Assembly: GCA_050944055.1 (NCBI GenBank)
Contig: JBMNQI010000066.1
Coordinates: forward strand, 1 to 11,487
DNA: 11,487 nt
Source of the DNA: JBMNQI01 sp050944055
Lineage (GTDB): Bacteria > Bacillota > Clostridia > Oscillospirales > Oscillospiraceae
Reading direction: 5' to 3'
Shown here: positions 1 through 5,440 of the stretch, piece after piece
How the letters are laid out: each line of letters begins with the position of its first letter
Position numbering within the stretch: the stretch's first letter is position 1
Position numbers and translations under genes: made by a program
The notes under the pieces: generated by a model
What the model saw: only the letters and a program-made list of their open reading frames with translations
The model's database searches: none
Told to the model about the DNA's origin: nothing

Positions 1-602
1 TAGGCCACGCTCTGGCCTACTCAATTTACCTTTTTATGCCAAACTCTATTCGCGCGCGGTATCTCTATTTTTTGAAAGGCGGGTATCAAATGGAAAGAAG
101 GCAGGCAAATCAAGCAGTTTTTGTTCAAGTAATCGAGCGACCGGCAAGAAAGCTGATATTGAAAAGAGGTACGAACGCCAAGGATTATTCTGAGTATTGT
201 GAGGAAGTCGGGTGTGATATCTGGGGATTGCTTTGTAGCGTAAAAGAAGCGTTATATGAACCAATCGGCGTGTGGCTGCCGGACGCTTTTCGCACATCCG
301 GAACCTCCACTTACGTACAGGGTGTAGAAGTCCCCGCCGACTACTCCGGTGCCGTGCCGGACGGTTTTGCACTTATGCCATTGCCCCCATGCAAAATGAT
401 GGTTTTCTAGGGTCAGCCCTTTGAAGACGAGCATTTTGACGAAGCGATTGCGGATTTGACGGAGGTGATGAAAACCTTCTCTCCTGAACTATATGGTTTT
501 GAATGGGCGGACGAGGAAGCACCACGCTTTCAGATGGAGCCACAGGGGTATCGCGGCTACATAGAAGCGCGCCCGGTTCGCCAAATAGAAAAACCCTTAT
601 GA
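1..602 (+). pseudogene. AraC-family regulator remnant: GyrI-like effector-binding domain with internal stop
   Basis: The reading frame is open from the left edge, so the 5' end lies outside the window. It reads as a GyrI-like small-molecule-binding domain of the kind found at the C-terminus of AraC-type regulators. Visible marks are the VIERPARKLILKRG entry strand, the EYCEEVGCDIWGLL segment, the PPCKMMVF strand and the closing YGFEWADEEAPRFQ and GYIEARPVRQIE. A TAG at 408-410 interrupts the frame just after MMVF. The frame then continues without loss (GQPFEDEHFDEAI) to a TGA at 600-602. The simplest explanation is a CAG to TAG change, since glutamine suits that position. An ATG at 90 has a usable ribosome site (AAAGGCGGG), so a domain-only protein is possible, but the residues before it look like continuing protein. 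A terminator follows directly. I call it a pseudogene. TAG is also the normal stop of the LUD gene in this window, so readthrough by recoding is unlikely. Confidence 0.75.
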
Positions 603-611
603 CGTCATAAT

Positions 612-643
612 AATGACGCTCGGTTTATCCGGGCGTCATTTTT
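612..643 (+). terminator. Rho-independent terminator after the AraC remnant
   Basis: A 12-bp stem (612-623 with 629-640) contains one G-U pair, has a 5-nt loop and is followed by a short run of T. It begins 10 nt after the TGA of the regulator remnant, so it is the original terminator of that gene. Confidence 0.8.
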
Positions 644-690
644 CAAGCGAATAATCGTAAGGAAAGTCAAGAACCTGTCGCGTTTTTCTC

Positions 691-696
691 TATAAT
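691..696 (+). promoter_or_regulatory. Possible promoter of the M28 remnant (-10 box only)
   Basis: A perfect TATAAT at 691-696 lies 51 nt before the ATG at 748. No good -35 box is seen; the best candidate, TCAAGA at 667-672, matches only three of six consensus bases. A strong ribosome site (GGGAGG at 735-740, 7 nt before the ATG) follows. This is probably a relic promoter of a dead gene. Confidence 0.35.
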
Positions 697-747
697 TAAA
701 ATCGGATGGTGTCATGAGGCTAGAGAAAATTCTCGGGAGGAAGTTAA

Positions 748-1193
748 ATGGATACGTTTATTGAAATAATGGGAGCGAGGGAAACACAAAACCGGCGACA
801 CCCGGCGCTCTTGACAACGCTTCCGGCGTGTCCGCTCTATTGGCTTTCGCGGAATCTCTTTCAGGCAAGCACTATCCTTTCCAAATAGAATTCGTTCTAT
901 TTAACGGGGAGGACTACTATTCCACCCCGGGAGAAATGGCGTTTATGAGCGGTCTTTCGACGGACTACATATTAGCTGTGAATGTGGATGGTATTGGGCT
1001 CAAGAACAGCACCACATCTATTTCGTTTTATTCATGTTCAAAACATATTGAGAAAAGGATTATGGAGCGTGTGGAAAAAACAACGGGCATAGAGCGAATT
1101 GAGCCGTGGCCGATGGGCGATCACACGATGTTTGCCACCTTTGGGATACCCGCTATAGCTATTACTGCGAGCGACATATTGAGCATCGGTTAA
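748..1193 (+). pseudogene. M28-family metallopeptidase remnant, internal deletion plus frameshift
   Basis: The ATG at 748 has a good ribosome site and reads MDTFIEIMGARET, which resembles the start of M28 aminopeptidase-like proteins. That frame then runs into nonsense and stops. From about 789 a frame shifted by two bases carries the enzyme core: TPGALDNASGV with the bridging metal Asp, EFVLFNGEDYYSTPGE with the catalytic Glu region, LAVNVDGIG with another metal Asp, and the GDHTMFATFGIPAIAIT strand. So the N-terminal tip has been joined directly to the middle of the protein, out of frame, with loss of what should be well over 100 codons. The lost part includes the first metal-binding His-x-Asp. 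The frame also ends early (TAA at 1191), before the C-terminal His ligand expected in this family. Two metal ligands are missing and the frame is broken, so it cannot encode a working peptidase. The core could be translated from a GTG at 828, but no ribosome site precedes it. Confidence 0.8.
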
Positions 1194-1350
1194 GAAGAAG
1201 GAACGCAGCAGAAGGCATGCAGGAACGCACGGATTAATAACGTTCATAGGTTAAACCAGATTTTGGTTCTATTTATATCCGCAAGAGTGCAGCACTTTTT
1301 GAGCTGTTCTGCTGTGTGTTTATTGCATACTTAGATCAAACACCTGTTTT

Positions 1351-1402
1351 TTAACCCATAAATTAACCCATTTGATGTGTTTAACCCATAATTAACCCAT
1401 TT
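1351..1402. repeat. Four TTAACCCAT direct repeats, arranged as a doubled pair
   Basis: TTAACCCAT occurs at 1351, 1363, 1381 and 1392, always in the same orientation. Positions 1351-1373 and 1381-1402 are two near-identical copies of a pair, differing by one A in the spacer. On the other strand the motif reads ATGGGTTAA. Clustered short direct repeats like this resemble arm-type binding sites of tyrosine integrases, and the location, about 90-145 nt past the stop of rpsI, fits an element end. No integrase gene remains beside it, so that role is inference. Confidence 0.75.
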
Positions 1403-1410
1403 TGCACGGT

Positions 1411-1447
1411 TCAAAACAGGTCAAAACGAGTCAAAGCAAATCAAATG
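1411..1447. repeat. TCAAA array with exact 10-bp period
   Basis: TCAAA begins at 1411, 1421, 1431 and 1441, giving four copies exactly one helical turn apart. The first three units share seven or more of ten bases. The array lies just after the TTAACCCAT repeats and touches the rpsI terminator. Same-face spacing suggests a protein-binding array, but decay of a simple tandem duplication would look the same. Confidence 0.65.
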
Positions 1448-1483
1448 AAAAAAACCCCGGAACCGTTGAGATTCCAGGGTTTT
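1448..1483 (-). terminator. Terminator of the rplM-rpsI operon
   Basis: On the minus strand a 12-bp stem (1472-1483 with 1451-1462, one G-U pair) with a 9-nt loop is followed by a run of seven T that overlaps the end of the stem. It starts 10 nt after the rpsI stop. The A-rich foot on the other side means it could also stop transcription arriving from the left. Confidence 0.85.
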
Positions 1484-1492
1484 CTGATATAA

Positions 1493-1897
1493 TCAGCGCT
1501 TGGAGAACTGGGGTGCGCGCCGGGCAGCTTTAAGTCCGTACTTCTTGCGCTCTTTCATTCTCGGGTCGCGCGTAAGGAAGCCGGCCTGTTTGAGTATGGG
1601 CCTGTTCTCCTCGGAAAGGAGAAGCAGCGCGCGGGATATGCCGTGGCGTATGGCGCCGGCCTGACCTGTCACGCCGCCGCCCGAAACGGTGACGACTATG
1701 TCGACCTTATCGGTGTTGCCGGTGGCGACCAGGGGCTGGCGGACAAGGAGCTTCAATGTCTCAAGGCCGAAATAATCATCTATATCGCGGCCGTTTATCG
1801 TGATTGAACCGGTTCCTCCCGGGAAAAGATGGACTCTGGCGACGGAACTTTTGCGTCTGCCGGTTCCGTAAAGATACGGCTTTTTGCTCTTATACAT
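1493..1897 (-). CDS. rpsI: 30S ribosomal protein S9
   Basis: S9 is a small-subunit protein whose C-terminal tail reaches the decoding region and touches P-site tRNA. The 134 residues match the usual bacterial length. The N-terminal YGTGRRKSSVARV is the family signature. LFPGGTGSITINGRDIDDYFG and the glycine-rich VSGGGVTGQAGAIRHGISRAL follow. The basic tail ends with KKYGLKAARRAPQFSKR, including the invariant terminal Lys-Arg. The start is supported by a GGGGGAG ribosome site a few bases upstream. The gene follows rplM with a 12-nt gap, so its ribosome site abuts the rplM stop and the two are surely cotranscribed. Its stop is TGA, followed at once by the operon terminator. The 3' end of rpsI is a known integration target of some integrative elements in streptococci, which gives meaning to the repeats downstream. 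The identification is certain. Confidence 0.98.
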   Translation of the reverse strand: MYKSKKPYLYGTGRRKSSVARVHLFPGGTGSITINGRDIDDYFGLETLKLLVRQPLVATGNTDKVDIVVTVSGGGVTGQAGAIRHGISRALLLLSEENRPILKQAGFLTRDPRMKERKKYGLKAARRAPQFSKR

Positions 1898-1909
1898 AAG
1901 TTCTCCCCC

Positions 1910-2338
1910 TTACTGCGCCCATGTTTCGGGCTTTTGCGCCGCGTGCTTGTGCTCCGGGCCCTTGTACACCTTCAGGCGAACCAGTGACGCGCGGCCTATG
2001 CTGTTTTTGGGCAGCATGCCTTTGACGGCGAGGTGCATCGCAAGCTCGGGCTTCTTCTCCATCAGCAGGCGGTACTTGGTCTCTTTAAGTCCGCCGGGGT
2101 AGCCGGTGTGCCTGCGGTAATACTTCTGCTCAAGTTTGTTGCCGGTGAGCACAGCCTTGTCGGCGTTGACGACTATTACGAAATCGCCGCAGTCTGCGTT
2201 GGGCGTAAACTCGGGCTTTATTTTGCCGCGAAGTATCGAGGCGGCAGTCGCCGCGGTCCTGCCGAGGGGCTTGCCGGCGGCGTCAAGGACGTACCATTTG
2301 CGTGTAACGGTCTCCTTTTTTGCCATGTAGGTTGACAT
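1910..2338 (-). CDS. rplM: 50S ribosomal protein L13
   Basis: L13 is an early-assembling large-subunit protein. The 142 residues are the standard length. KWYVLDAAGKPLGRTAATAASILRG at the N-terminus, GDFVIVVNADKAVLTGNKLEQKYYRRHTGYPGG in the middle and AVKGMLPKNSIGRASLVRLKVYKGPEHKHAAQKPE near the end are characteristic. There are two possible starts four codons apart. The upstream ATG at 2338 (MSTYMAKK) is chosen because GGAGG lies 9 nt before it, while the inner ATG has no ribosome site. It is the first gene of the rplM-rpsI operon, read from a near-consensus promoter about 160 nt upstream through a structured leader, which suggests leader-mediated control. The gene is divergent from the ttcA-like gene. 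Confidence 0.98.
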   Translation of the reverse strand: MSTYMAKKETVTRKWYVLDAAGKPLGRTAATAASILRGKIKPEFTPNADCGDFVIVVNADKAVLTGNKLEQKYYRRHTGYPGGLKETKYRLLMEKKPELAMHLAVKGMLPKNSIGRASLVRLKVYKGPEHKHAAQKPETWAQ

Positions 2339-2496
2339 TTAATATGACCTCCAAAATTAATACGTTCAGCAAACAATAAAGCATGACGTGAAAAAGCGTT
2401 TTGGGCTTTAATACGATCGCGTTATGCTTATACTTGAAAGACGGCCGCAATAAATGTAAAATCAGTTATCAATACGGTAATTATTAAACGGCAGCA
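2339..2496 (-). promoter_or_regulatory. Structured 5' leader of rplM, candidate L13 leader element
   Basis: The predicted transcript start near 2496 gives a leader of about 155 nt. On the minus strand AAGCAT-A-ACG (2420-2429) pairs with CGT-C-ATGCTT (2379-2388), nine pairs around one A-C mismatch. Inside it AAAGC (2405-2409) pairs with GCTTT (2393-2397) around a 7-nt loop and is followed by two further T. Firmicutes have a described L13 leader family at this same place, thought to bind the ribosomal protein. I recognise position and structure, not a sequence match. The ribosome site GGAGG (2348-2352) lies downstream of the fold. Confidence 0.5.
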
Positions 2497-2502
2497 GTTA
2501 AA

Positions 2503-2531
2503 TTTATACCACAGGCCATAAAGCATGTCAA
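2503..2531 (-). promoter_or_regulatory. Promoter of the rplM-rpsI operon
   Basis: On the minus strand TTGACA (2526-2531) is separated by exactly 17 bases from TATAAA (2503-2508). This is a near-perfect housekeeping sigma-factor promoter, as expected for ribosomal protein genes. Confidence 0.85.
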
Positions 2532-2591
2532 GTTTAATTTTCGTTTATTTCTACTTGCAGGATTCATCCTTTGATTTTCGCGTTTTTTCAG

Positions 2592-2611
2592 CCGTTTACT
2601 CCCGTTTACTC
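2592..2611 (+). repeat. Perfect 10-bp tandem duplication upstream of the ttcA-like gene
   Basis: CCGTTTACTC occurs twice in direct tandem, 30 nt before the start codon. It could be an operator or part of a weak promoter; no convincing -10 box is seen for this gene. The rest of the interval between the divergent genes is accounted for by the rplM promoter. Confidence 0.6.
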
Positions 2612-2642
2612 AAAACGAATTTTACTTTTTTGGAGGCAGAGA

Positions 2643-3356
2643 ATGAGAAGACTCACGGGGCTTGTGCGCCGGTGCATAGACGATTACGGCATGATAGAGG
2701 AGGGCGAGAGCATAGCCGCCGGCATATCGGGCGGCAAGGACTCGCTGGCGATGCTCTGTGCTCTGAGCGAGCTGCGAAAATATTACCCGAAGAAATATGA
2801 GCTGACTGCGATTTCCGTCGACCTTGGCCTGGGAATGGATTTTTCAGGCATCGAAGCGCTGTGCGCGGACCTCGGCGTGCCGCTGCATATTGAACGGACG
2901 CAGATCTCAGAAGTCGTCTTCGATATACGCAAGGAGGAAAACCCCTGCTCGCTCTGCTCCAAAATGCGCAAGGGCGCCCTCGTCGGGGCGGCAAAGAAAC
3001 TCGGTATACGCAAGATCGCCCTCGGCCACCACCGCGACGACGCTGCGGAGACAATGCTGATGTCGCTGATTTTCGAGGGGCGCATTTCCTGCTTCCGGCC
3101 CGTGACGAACCTCGACAGGCAGGGCGTTTTCCAGATACGCCCGATGCTGTACGTCGGCGAAAAAATGACTTCGCTTATCGCGCAGAAGTATTCGCTGCCG
3201 GTGCTAAAAAATGCCTGCCCGAACGACGGCGTCTCAAAGCGGCAGGAGATTAAAACCCTCGTGCTCGAGCTCGATGACCGCTATCCCGGCCTGCGAGACA
3301 AAATATTCGGGGCTATGCAGCGTTACCCGCTCGCCGGCTGGGACAAGCAGAGGTAA
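2643..3356 (+). CDS. ttcA: TtcA-like PP-loop ATPase, probable tRNA 2-thiocytidine synthetase
   Basis: TtcA adenylates C32 of certain tRNAs with ATP and transfers sulfur through an iron-sulfur cluster, giving 2-thiocytidine. The frame is open upstream, but the ATG at 2643 is preferred because TGGAGG lies just before it and homology starts there, giving 237 residues. The ATP PP-loop SGGKDS is at 29-34. CSLC is at 102-105. GHHRDDAAETMLM (128-140) is the second family motif. A third cysteine, C192, lies in LKNACPNDG. The CxxC plus distant Cys pattern matches the cluster ligands of E. coli TtcA (C122, C125, C222). It is shorter than E. coli TtcA (about 311 residues), lacking sequence at both ends, as is common for Firmicutes homologues. 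The target nucleotide is therefore less certain; other members of the TtcA/TilS superfamily modify different positions. It is a monocistronic gene divergent from rplM. No promoter is obvious. Confidence 0.85.
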   Translation: MRRLTGLVRRCIDDYGMIEEGESIAAGISGGKDSLAMLCALSELRKYYPKKYELTAISVDLGLGMDFSGIEALCADLGVPLHIERTQISEVVFDIRKEENPCSLCSKMRKGALVGAAKKLGIRKIALGHHRDDAAETMLMSLIFEGRISCFRPVTNLDRQGVFQIRPMLYVGEKMTSLIAQKYSLPVLKNACPNDGVSKRQEIKTLVLELDDRYPGLRDKIFGAMQRYPLAGWDKQR

Positions 3357-3380
3357 GACACAATATGTTGTGCTCGATTC

Positions 3381-3409
3381 TTGACGCTCAACGATAAATT
3401 GTTTATAAT
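3381..3409 (+). promoter_or_regulatory. Promoter of the parE-parC operon
   Basis: TTGACG (3381-3386), a 17-base spacer and a perfect TATAAT (3404-3409), 45 nt before the preferred start codon. A small inverted repeat (CACAA/TTGTG, 3359-3372) lies just upstream but has no T run. Confidence 0.8.
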
Positions 3410-3453
3410 TATTACATTGATACCATTTTTATCTATTACGAAGGAGAATGCCG

Positions 3454-5427
3454 ATGTCCGCCGCAAAATACGGCAACGAGAGTATATCCGCCCTCAAGGG
3501 CGAGGACAGAGTTCGCAAGCGTCCGGGCGTTATTTTCGGCTCGGACGGTCTTGAGGGCTGCCAGCACGCCGTTTTCGAGATTCTATCCAACTCAATAGAC
3601 GAGTCGCGCGAGGGGCACGGCAATCTTATTATACTCACTCGCTATGAGGATAAGAGCATCGAGGTCGAGGACTTCGGCAGGGGCTGCCCGGTCGACTGGA
3701 ACGAGAACGAGCAGCGCTACAACTGGGAGCTGGTTTTCTGCGAGCTGTACGCCGGCGGCAAATATAAAAACGAGGAGGGCGCGAACTACGAGTACTCGCT
3801 CGGGCTGAACGGCTTGGGCAGCTGCGCAACGCAGTACGCCTCCGAATACATGGACGTCGTCGTCCGGCGCGACGGGAAAAAGTACAGCCTGCATTTTGAG
3901 AAGGGCAAAAACATAGGCGGGCTTAAGGAAGAGCCTTCAGACCGCCGCCAAACCGGCTCATGCATACGCTGGCGCCCGGATCTCGAGGTTTTTACGGATA
4001 TTGACATACCCGCGGAATATTTCAGGGAGATTCTCCGCAAGCAGGCCGTGGTCAACGCCGGAGTGACCTTCCGCTTCCGCAACCAGGTGGGCTCAAAGTT
4101 CGAAACGGAGGAATTCCGCTATCCCAACGGCATCGTCGACTACGCGGCAGAAATTGCCGGGGACGGGGCGCTGACCCAGATTCAGTTCTGGGAGTCGGAG
4201 CGCCGGGGGCGCGACCGCGAGGACAAGCCCGAGTATAAGCTGAAGATGTCCGCGGCGCTCTGTTTTTCAAACCGCGTCAACCTTATTGAATACTACCACA
4301 ACTCCTCCTTCCTCGAGCACGGCGGCTCGCCGGACAAGGCTGCCCGCTCCGCCTTTGTCTCCGCAATAGACGCCTATCTGAAAAACAATAATAAATACCA
4401 GAAGAACGAATCGAAAATAAGCTTTACGGACGTTCAGGACTGCCTTATACTCGTCACCAACTGCTTTTCAACGCAGACAAGCTATGAGAACCAGACTAAA
4501 AAAGCCATCCGCAATAAGTTCATTCAGGAGGCTATGACCGATTTTTTCCGCGAGAACCTGGAGATATACTTCATCGAGAACCCCCAGGAGGCCGAAAAAA
4601 TAGCCGAGCAGGTGCTAATCAACAAGCGCAGCCGCGAGAGCGCGGAGACCGCCCGCCTGAACATAAAAAAGAAGCTGACCGGTTCTATCGGAATAGCGGA
4701 CCGCGTTCAGAAGTTCGTGGACTGCCGCTCCAAGGACCCGTCGCTCAGGGAAATCTATATCGTCGAGGGCGATTCCGCGCTCGGCGCATGCAAGCTCTCG
4801 AGGGACGCGGAGTTTCAGGCCATAATTCCGGTCCGCGGCAAGATACTCAACTGCCTTAAATCGGACTACGACAAGATTTTCAAAAACGACATCATTACCG
4901 ATATAATCAAGGTGCTCGGCTGCGGCGTGGAGGTCAAGGCAAAGGCCAAAAACCTGACGGCCTTCGACCTGGATGCACTGCGCTGGAGCAAGGTCATAAT
5001 ATGCACGGACGCGGACGTGGACGGCTTTCAGATAAGAACTCTGATACTGACCATGCTCTACCGCCTGATGCCCACGCTTATACGCTCGGGCTACGTATAT
5101 ATCGCGGAGACGCCGCTCTTCGAGATTAACTCGGGCGGAAAGACTTATTTTGCGTACAATGAACGCGAAAAGGCCGAAATACTCGAAAAGCTCGGAAACG
5201 CCAGGCGTACCATACAGAGGTCCAAGGGCCTCGGCGAGAACGACCCCGATATGATGTGGCTGACAACAATGAACCCCGAAACGCGCCGGCTTATACGGGT
5301 CATGCCGGAAGACGCCGAGCGCACAGCCGCCGTTTTTGACCTGCTTCTGGGCGACAACCTTGCCGGGCGCAAAGACCACATAGCCGAAAACGGATACAGG
5401 TTCCTCGACCAGGCCGACATTTCGTAA
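3454..5427 (+). CDS. parE: Type IIA topoisomerase subunit B (ParE-like)
   Basis: This is the ATPase and TOPRIM subunit of a gyrase/topoisomerase IV heterotetramer. Two ATGs lie six bases apart. The second (3454) is chosen because AAGGAG is 7 nt from it but only 1 nt from the first, giving 657 residues. GHKL ATP-site residues are E42, N46 and D49 (FEILSNSIDES), then DFGRG. The glycine lid is GLNGLG (117-122), where most bacterial proteins have GLHGVG. The transducer QTK loop has K349. TOPRIM shows VEGDSALG with E438, and TDADVDG with D519, D521 and D523. RSKGLGEND and TTMNPETRRLIRV close the tail. The length fits ParE and lacks the large insertion of E. coli GyrB. The partner A gene starts 13 nt downstream, so they form one operon. 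Topoisomerase IV is the likelier identity, given the A subunit. A divergent second gyrase cannot be excluded. Confidence 0.9.
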   Translation: MSAAKYGNESISALKGEDRVRKRPGVIFGSDGLEGCQHAVFEILSNSIDESREGHGNLIILTRYEDKSIEVEDFGRGCPVDWNENEQRYNWELVFCELYAGGKYKNEEGANYEYSLGLNGLGSCATQYASEYMDVVVRRDGKKYSLHFEKGKNIGGLKEEPSDRRQTGSCIRWRPDLEVFTDIDIPAEYFREILRKQAVVNAGVTFRFRNQVGSKFETEEFRYPNGIVDYAAEIAGDGALTQIQFWESERRGRDREDKPEYKLKMSAALCFSNRVNLIEYYHNSSFLEHGGSPDKAARSAFVSAIDAYLKNNNKYQKNESKISFTDVQDCLILVTNCFSTQTSYENQTKKAIRNKFIQEAMTDFFRENLEIYFIENPQEAEKIAEQVLINKRSRESAETARLNIKKKLTGSIGIADRVQKFVDCRSKDPSLREIYIVEGDSALGACKLSRDAEFQAIIPVRGKILNCLKSDYDKIFKNDIITDIIKVLGCGVEVKAKAKNLTAFDLDALRWSKVIICTDADVDGFQIRTLILTMLYRLMPTLIRSGYVYIAETPLFEINSGGKTYFAYNEREKAEILEKLGNARRTIQRSKGLGENDPDMMWLTTMNPETRRLIRVMPEDAERTAAVFDLLLGDNLAGRKDHIAENGYRFLDQADIS

Positions 5428-5440
5428 AAAGGGTAGAGAT

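Larger units (their letters stand above)
1194..1450. other. Gene-free stretch between the M28 remnant and the rpsI terminator
   Basis: I see no credible coding sequence here. The left half (1194-1345) shows nothing recognisable. The right half holds two short-repeat arrays, listed separately: four TTAACCCAT motifs and four TCAAA motifs in a 10-bp register. The DNA looks AT-richer than the genes to its right. Confidence 0.6.

Noticed and set aside
408..410. TAG as a recoded amino acid (pyrrolysine-like or alternative code)
   Set aside because: TAG is the ordinary stop of the LUD gene in this window, and no structure or pyrrolysine gene is seen to support recoding.
828..1193. A short intact protein starting at GTG 828
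   Set aside because: No ribosome site precedes it, and it is an M28 fragment missing metal ligands at both ends; it belongs to the pseudogene.
1351..1447. CRISPR array
   Set aside because: The repeat units are about 9-10 bp with spacers of only a few bases, and no cas gene is present.
2525..2800. A 91-codon plus-strand frame overlapping the start of the ttcA-like gene
   Set aside because: It is in a different frame from the PP-loop protein, has no ribosome site and shows no family signature.
3359..3372. CACAA/TTGTG inverted repeat after the ttcA-like gene as a terminator
   Set aside because: The stem is only five pairs and no T run follows; it could at most be a weak operator.
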